NCBI GenBank assembly: GCA_902777125.1
Contig: CACYSQ010000005.1
Location: forward strand, 1 to 64,000
DNA: 64,000 nt
Direction: 5' to 3'
DNA from: Ruminococcus flavefaciens
GTDB lineage: Bacteria > Bacillota > Clostridia > Oscillospirales > Ruminococcaceae
The notes beneath the pieces are model-generated. The model was given only the letters and a program-made list of their open reading frames with translations, was not told where the DNA came from and did not search any database. This document shows positions 9,570 through 18,589 of this stretch, piece after piece. The position numbers were made by a program, and so were the translations under genes. Each line of letters begins with the position of its first letter. The first letter of the stretch is position 1.

Positions 9570-10169
9570 ATGGCAGTTCAGAAGGAACCAATTCTTAAAA
9601 AGTGCAGATATCTGGGCATCAGCCCCGCTGTTATGGGCGTTTCCAAGAAGGAGTCTATCCGCTTCAAGAACGCTAACAACAGAAAGAAGATCTCTGAATA
9701 CGGACTCCAGCTCAAGGAAAAGCAGAAGCTGAAGTTCATCTACGGTGTACTCGAAAAGCAGTTCTATCACTACTTTGAGATCGCTGAGAAGATGGAAGGC
9801 AAGGCTGGTGACAACCTCATCACTTGTCTCGAATCAAGACTTGACAGCGTTGTTTACAGAATGGGTCTCGCTCTCACAAGACGTGAGGCAAGACAGCTCG
9901 TTGTTCACAGCCACTATACTGTAAACGGCAAGAAGGTAAATATCCCCTCCTACCGCGTAAAGGTCGGCGATGTTATCGCCCTCCGCGAAAAGGACAGGAC
10001 CTCCGAAAAGTTCAAGAATACCGTTGAGGAGACTAAGGACAGAGTTGTTCCTATGTGGCTCACAGCTAATAAGGACGACTTCTCTGCAACAGTAAACCGT
10101 ATGCCCTCAGCTGAGGACATCGACTACGAGGTTGCAACACACCTTATCGTCGAGCTTTATTCAAAGTAA
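9570..10169 (+). CDS. rpsD: 30S ribosomal protein S4
   Basis: S4 is a 16S assembly initiator and often an autoregulator of the alpha operon. It has 199 residues. The N-terminal cysteine cluster of zinc-type S4 is absent (one Cys remains at KKCRYLG), so this is the C-minus form. The S4 RNA-binding domain includes CLESRLDSVVYRMGLALTRR and ARQLVVHSHYTVNGKKVNIP. Confidence 0.98.
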   Translation: MAVQKEPILKKCRYLGISPAVMGVSKKESIRFKNANNRKKISEYGLQLKEKQKLKFIYGVLEKQFYHYFEIAEKMEGKAGDNLITCLESRLDSVVYRMGLALTRREARQLVVHSHYTVNGKKVNIPSYRVKVGDVIALREKDRTSEKFKNTVEETKDRVVPMWLTANKDDFSATVNRMPSAEDIDYEVATHLIVELYSK

Positions 10170-10232
10170 TAGTCATCTTGATCTTATTACAAAGCTCACA
10201 CTCAATAGTAAATGTGAAATAGGAGGGTTTTT

Positions 10233-11198
10233 ATGCTGGAAAAGATCAATAAGCCTGATATAGATATTGTCGAGCTTAAAAGTGACGGCAAATACGGCAA
10301 ATTCGTTTTAGCACCGCTGGAGCGTGGATACGGAATCACTCTTGGAAACAGCCTCAGACGTGTGCTGCTCTCCTCCCTTCCGGGTGTGGCTGTGACCTCC
10401 GTCAAGCTTTCGGGCAAGGACGGTACGGTTCACCACGAGTTATCAACGATTCCCGGCGTAAAAGAGGACGTTACCGAGATAATCCTCGCTATCAAGGGTC
10501 TCACCGCAAAGCTTTACGGTGAGGGTCCTAAAACAGTCTACATCGAGGCAGAGGGTGAATGCGAGATAACCGCCGGCGATATCAAGACCGATTCTGAGGT
10601 CAATATCCTCGATCCCGGTATGCACATCGCTACCCTCGGTAAGGACGCAAAGCTCTATATGGAGATCACTATCGACAGAGGCAGAGGCTATGTTTCCGCT
10701 GAAAGAAACAAGAAGCAGATAAACCTCCCCGTTGATGTGATAGCCGTAGACAGCATCTATACTCCTGTTCTTAAGGTAAATTATACCGTTGAGGATACCC
10801 GTCTCGGACAGGTAACTGACTACGATAAGCTCACCATGGAGGTTTGGACCGACGGTACTATCTCCGCTAAGGAAGCTCTTTCACAGGCAGCTAACCTCCT
10901 CGGCGAACACCTCAAGCTCTTCATCGACCTCTCTGAAGAGGCTGGTCTGGCTGAGGTACTCGTAGAAAAGGACGAGAAGGGTAAGGAGAAGATCCTTGAG
11001 ATGACTATTGAGGATCTTGATCTTTCGGTACGTTCCTTCAATTGCTTGAAGCGTGCCGGAATCAATACCGTGGACGACTTGATAAACAAGTCCGAGGAAG
11101 AAATGATGAAGGTTAGAAACCTTGGTAAGAAATCCTTCGACGAGGTCAAGGAGAAGCTCCAGTCACTGGGCTTCGATCTCAGCTCTGAAGAAGAATAA
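10233..11198 (+). CDS. rpoA: RNA polymerase alpha subunit
   Basis: The alpha subunit dimerises to nucleate RNA polymerase and contacts UP elements and activators. It has 321 residues. The N-terminal assembly domain shows [20 protein letters not shown] and [15 protein letters not shown]. An acidic linker near residue 245 leads to the C-terminal domain with [19 protein letters not shown]. The gene has its own AGGAGGG site after a 63-base gap from rpsD. Confidence 0.99.
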   Translation: MLEKINKPDIDIVELKSDGKYGKFVLAPLERGYGITLGNSLRRVLLSSLPGVAVTSVKLSGKDGTVHHELSTIPGVKEDVTEIILAIKGLTAKLYGEGPKTVYIEAEGECEITAGDIKTDSEVNILDPGMHIATLGKDAKLYMEITIDRGRGYVSAERNKKQINLPVDVIAVDSIYTPVLKVNYTVEDTRLGQVTDYDKLTMEVWTDGTISAKEALSQAANLLGEHLKLFIDLSEEAGLAEVLVEKDEKGKEKILEMTIEDLDLSVRSFNCLKRAGINTVDDLINKSEEEMMKVRNLGKKSFDEVKEKLQSLGFDLSSEEE

Positions 11199-11231
11199 TC
11201 CATACACTTATACAAAAAGGAGTGAAATACA

Positions 11232-11573
11232 ATGCCGGGTACAAGAAAGCTGGGCAGAACAACCGACCACAGAAAGGCTATGCTCAGAGGCATGGTAACT
11301 TTCCTTCTTGAGAACGGTCAGATCGAGACGACTGTTACAAGAGCAAAGGAAGTTCGCGCTGTTGCAGAAAAAATGATCACTATCGGTAAAAATGATGATC
11401 TGCACTCCAAGCGTCAGGTATATTCATACGTTACAAAGGAGTCAGTTGCTAAGAAGGTCTTCGATGAGATCGCTCCCAAGTATGCTGACAAGAACGGCGG
11501 TTATACACAGATCGTGAAGATCGGTCCCCGCCGCGGCGACGCTGCTGAAATGGCTATCATCAAGCTCGTTTGA
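11232..11573 (+). CDS. rplQ: 50S ribosomal protein L17
   Basis: L17 is at the tunnel exit of the 50S subunit. It has 113 residues, starting [20 protein letters not shown], with the L17 signature [18 protein letters not shown]. It is the last gene of the ribosomal run and is followed at once by a strong terminator. Confidence 0.99.
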   Translation: MPGTRKLGRTTDHRKAMLRGMVTFLLENGQIETTVTRAKEVRAVAEKMITIGKNDDLHSKRQVYSYVTKESVAKKVFDEIAPKYADKNGGYTQIVKIGPRRGDAAEMAIIKLV

Positions 11574-11586
11574 TCGTAAACGCGAA

Positions 11587-11615
11587 AGCCCGTTCCATTC
11601 GGAACGGGCTTTTTT
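11587..11615 (+). terminator. Intrinsic terminator after rplQ
   Basis: A perfect 10-bp stem AGCCCGTTCC / GGAACGGGCT with loop ATTC is followed by a T run. It closes the ribosomal protein transcription unit. Confidence 0.95.
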
Positions 11616-11672
11616 AGTTCATAGTTTTTAGTGCGTAGTGCATAGCTGTGTGAGCGGAAATCAGATAATAAT

Positions 11673-11747
11673 AAGGGGACGCAATATGCGCCCCTTCTAT
11701 TTACCGATATATCGTGATCTACAGTAGGGGCGCCGTTCTGGTGCCCG
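11673..11747. repeat. Two GTAGGGGCG-family palindromes downstream of rplQ
   Basis: The first palindrome (11673-11696) pairs AAGGGG-CGCA with TGCG-CCCCTT. The second (11724-11747) runs GTAGGGGCGCCGTTCTGGTG and ends CCCG. A 7-bp hairpin GGTGTCC/GGACACC follows at 11809-11825, and a GCCGAGACCCGGCGTTCCCT segment at about 11858. These belong to the interspersed family seen at many other intergenic sites in this window. No gene is seen in 11616-11879. Confidence 0.7.
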
Positions 11748-11879
11748 AAAATATGATCTGACAGCTCTTGACTATGCACTCAGCTGCTGTGGAACACCGA
11801 GGGGTGCGGGTGTCCGGTGGACACCTCTGCAAAGCAGAAGCACCGACAGAGGCGACAGCCGAGACCCGGCGTTCCCTAC

Positions 11880-12389
11880 TTATTTAATATTGATGTTGGT
11901 GATGCCGCCGCCCATGGGGTTGCCGCCGTTATTGCCGGCACCTGTTGTGGAGGAGAGCTTAGCCATTACCATTCTGATGCTCTGGAGATTGCGGGCATAG
12001 TGCGATTCTGTATCTGCGAGCATCTTGTTTACTGACTCGGCAGCGTTCTTCTGGAGGTTCTTAGCAGCAGCCTGAGCCTTTGTGAGCATATCCACAGCCT
12101 TTTTCTTAGCCTCAGTGACGATAGCCTCGCGGGAAACGATCTGAGCCGCTCTCTCCTCAGCCTTGCGGATTATGGACTCGGCATTGAGCTTAGCCTCGTT
12201 GAGGATACGCTGGCAGTCGAACTCTATCTTCTTAGCCTCCTTGAGCTCGTGAGGCATATTCAGACGGACGTCGTTGATAAGCTCGCGCATACGCTCGCCG
12301 TCGATGACCTTTTTGTGTGAAGCGAAGGGTACAGACGAAGCCTTATCAAGGAGCTCGTCCATTTCTTCAAGGATCTCGTCAATGCTCAT
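11880..12389 (-). CDS. Coiled-coil protein (DivIVA/ATP-synthase-b-like), function unknown
   Basis: A 169-residue protein with a long central helix rich in Ala, Glu and Lys (about residues 40-135: heptad-like KEAKKIEFDCQRILNEAKLN, then KAEERAAQIVS). The tail is Gly/Asn-rich (GAGNNGGNPMGGG). There are no membrane segments. The pattern resembles DivIVA-type or V-type ATPase stalk-type coiled coils often annotated beside coaD in Clostridia. It follows coaD by six bases on the same strand. A structural or septum-related role is a guess. Confidence 0.75.
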   Translation of the reverse strand: MSIDEILEEMDELLDKASSVPFASHKKVIDGERMRELINDVRLNMPHELKEAKKIEFDCQRILNEAKLNAESIIRKAEERAAQIVSREAIVTEAKKKAVDMLTKAQAAAKNLQKNAAESVNKMLADTESHYARNLQSIRMVMAKLSSTTGAGNNGGNPMGGGITNINIK

Positions 12390-12395
12390 AGTAAA

Positions 12396-12887
12396 TTACC
12401 TCTCTTTTATTAATCTTTGTTTTATATCATCGAGTATTGCTTCGGGAACAAAATGGCTGATATCGCCGCCGAAATAGGCTATCTGCTTAACCACGCTCGA
12501 GCTGAGATACATATTCTCCGAGGCAGTGGTGAGGAAGACGGTCTCAGCGCCGGAGTAGAGCTTTTTATTGGCGAGAGCCATCTGGAACTCATACTCGAAG
12601 TCGCTGACGGCGCGGAGTCCCTTTACAATGGCGATAGCGCCGACATTGCGGACGTAATCAGCGAGCAGTCCGTCGAGGACGTCGATAACGACGTTATCGA
12701 GATCCTGTGTTACAGTCTGTATCATGAGCATACGCTCGGTGGCGGTGAAGCTTGGCTGACCCTTTCCGGCATTTCGGGAAATAAGCACGATGACCTTATC
12801 GAAAAGCTTTGAAGCGCGTGTGATAATGTCGAGATGACCGAGGGTGACGGGATCGAAGCTTCCCGGGCAAACAGCAACTCTTCTCAT
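12396..12887 (-). CDS. coaD: Phosphopantetheine adenylyltransferase
   Basis: This catalyses the fourth step of coenzyme A synthesis, 4'-phosphopantetheine plus ATP to dephospho-CoA. The 163-residue length is standard. RRVAVCPGSFDPVTLGHLDI holds the nucleotidyltransferase GxxxPxTxGH-type motif, followed by ISRNAGKGQPSFTATERMLM and the C-terminal YLSSSVVKQIAYFGGDI. Its ATG overlaps the rsmD stop by one base. The rsmD-coaD pairing is common in Firmicutes. Confidence 0.98.
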   Translation of the reverse strand: MRRVAVCPGSFDPVTLGHLDIITRASKLFDKVIVLISRNAGKGQPSFTATERMLMIQTVTQDLDNVVIDVLDGLLADYVRNVGAIAIVKGLRAVSDFEYEFQMALANKKLYSGAETVFLTTASENMYLSSSVVKQIAYFGGDISHFVPEAILDDIKQRLIKER

Positions 12888-13447
12888 TATTCATCATTCT
12901 CCTCATCGGGCATGGGTGAAACGAAGATGCTAACGTTTATCTTGCCGTAGCGGTAGGTCTTGCGGAGGACGAGTCCCTCGGGGGTATCGGGGAGGGAGGC
13001 TTCCTTCTCGTATTCGCAGATGATGCAGCCGCCGGGCTTGAGTTTTTTTGCGGCAAGCGGGAGCAGCACAGCGATATGACCGTAGCGGTAAGGCGGGTCA
13101 AGAATTATCATATCGAATTTCTGACCGGTCATTTTTATGAAATCGAAGCTGTCGCGGTTTATGACCTCAGCGTGGAGGGCGAGCCCTGTATTGCGGAGGT
13201 TCTCGTTCACGCAGGTGATAGACCTCAGCGAATTATCGACGAAGACAGCACGTTTAGCGCCGCGGCTGAGAGCCTCAATGCCCATCTGACCGCTTCCTGC
13301 GAAGAGATCGAGGACATAAGCGCCTTCAATGTCGAACTGGACGGCAGAAAATATACCCTCCTTGACCTTGTCGGCGGTAGGGCGGACGTCGAGCCCGTCC
13401 GGAGCTGTAAGGCGTCTGCCGCGGGCGATGCCGGTAATAACTCTCAT
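12887..13447 (-). CDS. rsmD: 16S rRNA (guanine(966)-N(2))-methyltransferase RsmD
   Basis: This is a SAM-dependent methyltransferase acting on G966 of 16S rRNA. Start at 13447 gives MRVITGIARGRRLTAPDGLD, the usual RsmD opening, with AGGAGA upstream on the minus strand. A 47-codon in-frame extension to 13588 lacks family similarity. Motifs: YVLDLFAGSGQMGIEALSRG (SAM loop) and MIILDPPYRYG (catalytic DPPY). The protein has 186 residues. Confidence 0.95.
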   Translation of the reverse strand: MRVITGIARGRRLTAPDGLDVRPTADKVKEGIFSAVQFDIEGAYVLDLFAGSGQMGIEALSRGAKRAVFVDNSLRSITCVNENLRNTGLALHAEVINRDSFDFIKMTGQKFDMIILDPPYRYGHIAVLLPLAAKKLKPGGCIICEYEKEASLPDTPEGLVLRKTYRYGKINVSIFVSPMPDEENDE

Positions 13448-13602
13448 TTTATGATTCTCCTGAAAAATAGTTCTTGGGGATAAACAGCTATTCCGGCAGG
13501 ACTGATGCGGTCCGGCGTTCACAGAGGGACTGCGGTGAGCGATCATTTTGGGCAGTTCAACGTGAACGGCAGAAAAGGTGCCATTCATAGCTATACAAAT
13601 AT

Positions 13603-13631
13603 ATTATACCGGATTTCCGGCTGTTTGTCTA
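13603..13631 (-). promoter_or_regulatory. Predicted SigA promoter for rsmD-coaD
   Basis: On the minus strand TAGACA (-35) and TATAAT (-10) are separated by 17 bp. The 5' leader would be about 150 bases. The rest of the 385-base gap to the response regulator is AT-rich and holds the divergent promoter; no further gene is seen. Confidence 0.7.
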
Positions 13632-13764
13632 TATATTACGCTAAATTTGAGCTATTTTGCACAAATCGGGTTGTGGCTGAGGGGCGTTTTCAAGCAATAT
13701 TTCAGCTTCATTTGTTAACATTTCAGAAAAATTTATATAATTCAGTTAAATTGTATAAATATCA

Positions 13765-13793
13765 TTGACAATTTATTAATTTTGCGGTATAAT
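13765..13793 (+). promoter_or_regulatory. Predicted SigA promoter for the two-component operon
   Basis: A consensus TTGACA is followed after 17 bp by TATAAT, 40 bases upstream of the response regulator ATG. Confidence 0.85.
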
Positions 13794-13832
13794 AATTGTA
13801 ACATATTTTTGTACTGAAAAGAGGGAAATATT

Positions 13833-14540
13833 ATGGCGATGGAAAAGAACCTCAAGGTCCTCATCGTGGACGACGATAAAAATATATGTGATCTTTTAAG
13901 ACTCTATCTCGAAAAGGACGGCTACGGCGTTATCCTTTCCCATGATGGCGAGGAGGCTGTTGTCAAGTTCAACGCCCTCAAGCCCGATATGGTGCTGCTC
14001 GACATTATGCTTCCCGGCATCGACGGCTGGCAGGTATGCCGCGAGATAAGGAAAAAATCCAACGTTCCGATCATTATGATAACTGCTAAGGGAGAGACTA
14101 TCGACAAGGTCATCGGTCTCGAGCTCGGCGCTGACGACTACATCGTCAAGCCCTTCGATGCGAAGGAGGTCATCGCGCGTATCAACGCTGTTACGCGCCG
14201 TGTCGGTACAGGCAATGCTGAGCCGGAGACAAGAGAGGTACACTACGACAAGCTCTCGGTCAATATGACAAGATATGAGCTCAAGGTTGCCGGCAAGGTC
14301 ATTGATACTCCTCCGAAGGAGCTAGAACTCCTTTTCTATCTTGCTTCAAATCCGAACCGTGTTTATACCCGCGATCAGCTTCTCGACGAGGTATGGGGAT
14401 TTGAGTATTACGGTGATTCGCGTACTATCGACGTTCATATCAAGCGTCTGCGTGAAAAGCTCGAGGGCATCTCGGATAAGTGGGCTCTCAAAACGGTATG
14501 GGGCGTGGGTTATAAATTCGAGGCAGAGGAAGAGGAATGA
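13833..14540 (+). CDS. OmpR/PhoB-family response regulator
   Basis: A DNA-binding transcription regulator of 235 residues. The receiver domain (about 8-122) has the acidic pocket VLIVDDD, the phosphoacceptor Asp57 in MVLLDIMLPG, and the conserved Lys in DYIVKPFD. The winged-helix effector domain (about 135-232) shows the PPKELELLFYLASNPNRVYT and SRTIDVHIKRLREKL signatures. The partner kinase follows after 150 bases. Resemblance to YycF/PhoP-type regulators is general; the signal is not evident. Confidence 0.95.
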   Translation: MAMEKNLKVLIVDDDKNICDLLRLYLEKDGYGVILSHDGEEAVVKFNALKPDMVLLDIMLPGIDGWQVCREIRKKSNVPIIMITAKGETIDKVIGLELGADDYIVKPFDAKEVIARINAVTRRVGTGNAEPETREVHYDKLSVNMTRYELKVAGKVIDTPPKELELLFYLASNPNRVYTRDQLLDEVWGFEYYGDSRTIDVHIKRLREKLEGISDKWALKTVWGVGYKFEAEEEE

Positions 14541-14552
14541 GCCTCCTGAGCT

Positions 14553-14575
14553 GTCAGCTTGCGGTGTAAGCTGAC
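14553..14575 (+). other. Hairpin between response regulator and kinase genes
   Basis: An 8-bp stem GTCAGCTT / AAGCTGAC lies just after the regulator stop. There is no T run, so it is more likely an mRNA processing or stability element than a terminator. Confidence 0.4.
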
Positions 14576-14690
14576 GCGGACGCTTGCACGGGGAAACTGT
14601 GTCCCGGCAAAGCGCTCTGTTCTCAGATTTCTATAAAGCTAATAGGGGGGGACTTGCGTCCTCCCTTTGCTTAAACCGAGGTGTTCAAGG

Positions 14691-16163
14691 ATGGATAACA
14701 AGAAGGGTACCTACAGACGGCTCTTCAGACTTACGATGATAATTCTTATTACCGTGCTGGTGTTCATCGGAGTCATAATTATTCCGATAAGCGCCGGAAT
14801 GTACAGAAACGAGAAGCTGAAAGAGCTTCAGGATTCCGGCGACCTTTTCATAAGCTGCCTTAAAGAGGAATATAAGGCGGACGGCAGGATAAACGGCGAT
14901 AACGTCTACTCCCTCCATGCGGCTTTGCAGAAGGACAAGAAGATAGAGGCTTTCATATACGATACCGACGGAAAATGCCTCGTTTCACCGAACGATTATG
15001 AGCTTTCACTCTCCTCCGGCAAATTCAACCTCGAGAGAGAGATAAAGGAGGCGGAGCCTCTCAGCGAGGGTATGCTGAAAAAGCTCGAAAAGGACAGCTA
15101 CCTTTCCCTCGATAAGAACGGCTATGCCAAGAACGAGCCGCGTCTTACCTACGGCAGGAGATTTTTCCTCAAGACCGCGGATAACGGCGTCCCGGTGCGT
15201 ATGTACGCGGTTTTCTACGGACTTACCACAAGCATCAACAGCTTCGTGCTGAAAGCGGTCCTGTTCTATCTGCTTTTCGCACTGATATCACTTGCGGCGG
15301 CATTCTTCATTCTCCGCAGGAAAATGAGCAGGCTCGAAAAATTCGAGAACGACTGTCTCAGAATAACCGGCAAGTTCGCAAAGGGGGATTTCTCCGAGAA
15401 GCTCCCCACCGATATCGACGGAAATATCAGCGAGATAACACAGTATGTCAATGCTCTTGCGGCTGACGTCGAGAGCAGCGAGGATACCAGCAAGACCTTC
15501 ATCGCGAATGTCTCCCATGAGCTGAGAACGCCCATAACTACGGTCGGAGGCTTCGTTGACGGTATGCTCGACGGCACTATCCCCAAGGAGAAACGCAGGG
15601 AATACCTCGTTATCGTTTCAAAGGAGATGCGCCGCCTGAAAATACTCATTACCTCCATGCTCAACATGACAAAGTTTGAATCCGGCATCATGACGCCGAA
15701 TTTCAAGGAGGCTAACATCACCGACCTCGTTATACAGACCGTTCTGATGTTCGAGAAGCGTATTGAGGAGAAGAACCTCGATGTTTTCGGCCTCGACAGC
15801 GAAAGGCTCAATGTCGTTATCGACGTTGACCTCATGCAGCAGGTAATATACAACCTCGTCGAGAACGCCGTAAAGTTCGTCAATAAGGACGGCTCGCTCA
15901 CATTCCGCTTCGACAAGACTGAGGAATGGTACGAGATAGGCATAAAGAACACCGGAGAGGGTCTGAAGGAAGATGAGATACCGCAGGTATTCGACAGGTT
16001 CTACAAGACCGATTCCTCACGCGGAAAGGATACCACGGGTCTCGGCCTCGGACTCTCTATCTCGCGCAAGATAGTTCATCTCCACAAGGGTCACATCGTC
16101 GTGAAGAGCGTTTACGGCGAATATACCGAATTCATCATACAGCTCCCGCTTGAGAAGAAATAA
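14691..16163 (+). CDS. Membrane sensor histidine kinase
   Basis: The partner of the upstream regulator. Start at ATG 14691 (490 residues) is preceded by CGAGGTG; the earlier in-frame TTG at 14667 lacks an RBS. A membrane segment near residues 12-32, an extracytoplasmic domain of about 150 residues, a second membrane segment near 180-202, and a HAMP-like linker come first. HisKA follows, with the phosphorylated His276 in NVSHELRTPITTVGGF. HATPase_c comes last, with N-box VIYNLVENAVKFVNKDG, F-box FDRFYKTD and G2 box GLGLGLSI. Confidence 0.95.
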   Translation: MDNKKGTYRRLFRLTMIILITVLVFIGVIIIPISAGMYRNEKLKELQDSGDLFISCLKEEYKADGRINGDNVYSLHAALQKDKKIEAFIYDTDGKCLVSPNDYELSLSSGKFNLEREIKEAEPLSEGMLKKLEKDSYLSLDKNGYAKNEPRLTYGRRFFLKTADNGVPVRMYAVFYGLTTSINSFVLKAVLFYLLFALISLAAAFFILRRKMSRLEKFENDCLRITGKFAKGDFSEKLPTDIDGNISEITQYVNALAADVESSEDTSKTFIANVSHELRTPITTVGGFVDGMLDGTIPKEKRREYLVIVSKEMRRLKILITSMLNMTKFESGIMTPNFKEANITDLVIQTVLMFEKRIEEKNLDVFGLDSERLNVVIDVDLMQQVIYNLVENAVKFVNKDGSLTFRFDKTEEWYEIGIKNTGEGLKEDEIPQVFDRFYKTDSSRGKDTTGLGLGLSISRKIVHLHKGHIVVKSVYGEYTEFIIQLPLEKK

Positions 16164-16257
16164 CGGGAAACGTTCACTATGACGGCTGCGGTGCGTCCGT
16201 AAGCCGCCGGAAGCTGTATTCAGCGAAATAATGCCCAAGGAGGCAGATATTTACAGT

Positions 16258-17637
16258 ATGGACGACAAGGATATTTATTCCGGCAGCGGCGGATATGTTC
16301 CTCTGCATGAAAAGCTGCCCGAAGATAGAACAGATGCGGAAAATCCTCAGCCGGAGCAGGTGAGAGTGAGTCCGGTCTACGATGACTTTATGTATGAGCC
16401 CATAGGCTTTGAGGAGCTTGAAAGGAACGAGCCTCCCCAGAACGGCAAAAAGGACAGAAAACACGGCAAAAACGGCTCTGCGGCGGCTGCACTCTTCGCG
16501 GTCCTGATAGCCGCAAGCGTCGGCATCGCAGGCTTCGGCATAGGCAGGGACATCGTCAACAGCAAGGAAGCTATAAAACAGCTCAGCGAGCAGGACAGCG
16601 TTGTCCTCTACCGCAGATCCAAGCCCAAGGGTGCGAACGACCTCGATAATTTTAAGGACGAGAGCGGAAAGTATACCGTTGAGGGCGCTGCCGCTGCCGT
16701 TATCGACTCAATAGTCGAGATATACACCTACAGTGACGCGGCACATAATACCTTTGTGGGCTCGGGCTCGGGCATAGTCCTTACCGAGGACGGCTATATC
16801 GTTACCAATGCCCATGTTCTTGAGGCTGACGGCTACCATACCGTCAAGACCAACGACGGCGAGACCTATGACGCTAAGATCATCGGCAGGGACATCAAGA
16901 CCGATATCGCTGTTGTCAAGGTCAGCGATGTTGAGTTCAAGCCGGCTGAGCTCGGAGATTCCGACCAGACCATTGTCGGAGAGCAGGTCATCGCGATAGG
17001 CAATCCGGCAGGTCTTTCATCAACGGTCACGGACGGCATTGTCTCCCATGTCGGGAGAAAGGTTCGCGGCGACAGCAGCAAGGGCTTTGAAATGGAGTGC
17101 ATACAGACCAATGCACAGATAAGTCCCGGAAATTCCGGCGGTGCACTCGTTAATATGTACGGTCAGGTCATAGGCATTACCTCGTCAAAGCTGGTCAGCA
17201 GCACACTCGAGGGTCTCGGCTTCGCCATAACGATAAATCAGGCTCTCCCGATAATCGAGGAGCTGATAAACAACGGCTATGTTGCCGGACGCTTCCGCAT
17301 AGGAGTGACCCTCGCCGGTACTGAGACCGCGACCCGCCGCAAGGCTGTTGAAAACAAGCTCGGCTATCCGCTCCCGGAGGACTTCACCGGCGTTTACGTT
17401 GCGGAGATATCGGAGGACAGCGACATTATCAATACCGAGCTGAAGCCGGGAGACTTCATAACCGAGATAAACGGCAAGGCTGTAAACTCCTACACAGGGC
17501 TTTATGAGGCGGTAAGCAGCCAGTATTCAGCAGGGGATAAGGTCCCTGCGACCTGCGCCCATGTCGATAAGGACGGCGAGGTCAGCTACTACCACATCGA
17601 ATTCAAGCTCATCGAGGACAGATCAGGAAACTTTTGA
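16258..17637 (+). CDS. HtrA/DegP-type membrane-anchored serine protease with PDZ domain
   Basis: A quality-control protease acting outside the cytoplasmic membrane. It has a cytoplasmic acidic N-terminus of about 70 residues, one membrane segment (AAALFAVLIAASVGIAGFGI) and a trypsin-like domain. Counting from ATG 16258, the triad is His186 (TNAHVL), Asp216 (KTDIAVVKV) and Ser293 (SPGNSGGALV). A C-terminal PDZ domain follows (about 345-440). Start choice: AAGGAGG at 16237-16243 lies ahead of ATG 16258 with a long 14-base spacing. The upstream ATG 16231 (468 residues) has no RBS but cannot be excluded. It may be co-transcribed with the two-component genes. Confidence 0.93.
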   Translation: MDDKDIYSGSGGYVPLHEKLPEDRTDAENPQPEQVRVSPVYDDFMYEPIGFEELERNEPPQNGKKDRKHGKNGSAAAALFAVLIAASVGIAGFGIGRDIVNSKEAIKQLSEQDSVVLYRRSKPKGANDLDNFKDESGKYTVEGAAAAVIDSIVEIYTYSDAAHNTFVGSGSGIVLTEDGYIVTNAHVLEADGYHTVKTNDGETYDAKIIGRDIKTDIAVVKVSDVEFKPAELGDSDQTIVGEQVIAIGNPAGLSSTVTDGIVSHVGRKVRGDSSKGFEMECIQTNAQISPGNSGGALVNMYGQVIGITSSKLVSSTLEGLGFAITINQALPIIEELINNGYVAGRFRIGVTLAGTETATRRKAVENKLGYPLPEDFTGVYVAEISEDSDIINTELKPGDFITEINGKAVNSYTGLYEAVSSQYSAGDKVPATCAHVDKDGEVSYYHIEFKLIEDRSGNF

Positions 17638-17643
17638 GCAGGG

Positions 17644-17666
17644 GGACGCCTTCGGGCGTCCTTTTT
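17644..17666 (+). terminator. Intrinsic terminator after htrA-like gene
   Basis: Stem GGACGCC / GGCGTCC with a TTCG tetraloop, followed by TTTTT. Confidence 0.92.
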
Positions 17667-17741
17667 AATGCGTAATAAAATTGAGAATGAATGCGTTTGT
17701 CTTTCAGCGGACTAAAGATACCGCAATTCGCCGCTTTTGGC

Positions 17742-18140
17742 TCACTCCATCAGCCTTTTGGGACGTTTGGAATTTACGCCGCATACTCCTCCCGCTGCAC
17801 CGGAAACGGTCAGCAGGAGGAGCTTCTTTATGCCTGCCGGAGAGCCTGTGAGGACAAGTCCTGCGGCAGAAAAAACGGCGTACATCAGAAGACCGCAGAG
17901 CGCTCCCTCTATGATGCCCCTGCGGCGGCGGTACTTCCCGCCGAGATAAGCACCGGAAAAGCTCCCGATAAGACAGGCGGCTGAGCTCAGAATGGCAGAG
18001 TACCGCATATCGTCAAGAAAGCGGAGGCTTATGAGGGCGAGCAGCGAGGCTATGCAGACCGCTGTGAAAGTTCCCGCTGCGGCAGGGATAAGGATACCGA
18101 TCGGACGAAAAGTCCGGCTGTGCCTGTGCCGTCTGTGCAA
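17742..18140 (-). CDS. TIGR04086-type small membrane protein
   Basis: A 132-residue protein with a basic N-terminus and four hydrophobic segments (starting IGILIPAAAGTFTAVCIASL, then ILSSAACLIGSFSGAYLGG and ALCGLLMYAVFSAAGLVL). Size and layout fit the clostridial TIGR04086 membrane family of unknown function. It starts with TTG, four bases after a GGAGGTGAG site. It points away from the terminator of the htrA-like gene. Confidence 0.75.
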   Translation of the reverse strand: MHRRHRHSRTFRPIGILIPAAAGTFTAVCIASLLALISLRFLDDMRYSAILSSAACLIGSFSGAYLGGKYRRRRGIIEGALCGLLMYAVFSAAGLVLTGSPAGIKKLLLLTVSGAAGGVCGVNSKRPKRLME

Positions 18141-18319
18141 AAGCTCACCTCCATGAACGTTTTGTCCTATTATATGATGCAGAAATATGATTTAAGAACT
18201 AAAAGCGGTGTACTATCTGTCAGTTAACTGCTATGTTCATGTAGAAGTTTTATCAGAATTATTTAGGGAGGCTTTTTTGAGAAAAGTGCTTTCAAACTCT
18301 GTTCTGAGCCTTTTTCTAG

Positions 18320-18405
18320 TTTTTTCGTGACGGTACAAAATTAGCGCTGCTATAAAAAGCAGCGCTTTAGTTTTGGGTATTGAACGTTGTACCGTCACGA
18401 AAAAA
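18320..18405. repeat. 86-bp element with perfect 19-bp terminal inverted repeats and inner hairpin
   Basis: TTTTTTCGTGACGGTACAA at 18320-18338 is repeated exactly inverted at 18387-18405. Inside lies a 9-bp stem AGCGCTGCT / AGCAGCGCT (18343-18351 and 18358-18366, loop ATAAAA). There is no coding capacity. It could be a bidirectional terminator, a structured RNA or a very small MITE-like element. Confidence 0.75.
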
Positions 18406-18420
18406 ACCATAATAAAGTCT

Positions 18421-18540
18421 TTGGAAAGGGGTCTGGGGTGACTCCCCGCAGTGCGGGGAGATGTCAGCGTAGCTGACAGAGAGGACCGCCGCCTTGAGCG
18501 GGAACCTTTCCTCAGAAAGGGTTTCCCCAGTAAGTTCTAA
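18421..18540. other. Non-coding stretch with stacked hairpins
   Basis: This part of the 18141-18589 gap holds hairpins CTCCCCGC/GCGGGGAG (18442-18460) and TGTCAGC/GCTGACA (18462-18478). It also has paired GGAAAGG...CCTTTCC segments. No ORF or promoter is convincing. It resembles a decayed repeat or mobile-element end, but identity is unknown. Confidence 0.4.
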
Positions 18541-18589
18541 TAAAACTTCCGTATGAGCGCAGCGGTTAACCGTCAGAGAGCATTGCTAT

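Noticed and set aside
13448-13588. 47-codon N-terminal extension of rsmD
   Set aside because: It has no methyltransferase similarity, lies in the predicted 5' leader, and the internal ATG has a proper RBS and family-typical start.
14553-14575. Hairpin after the response regulator as a terminator
   Set aside because: There is no T run, and the kinase gene just downstream has no promoter of its own, so read-through is expected.
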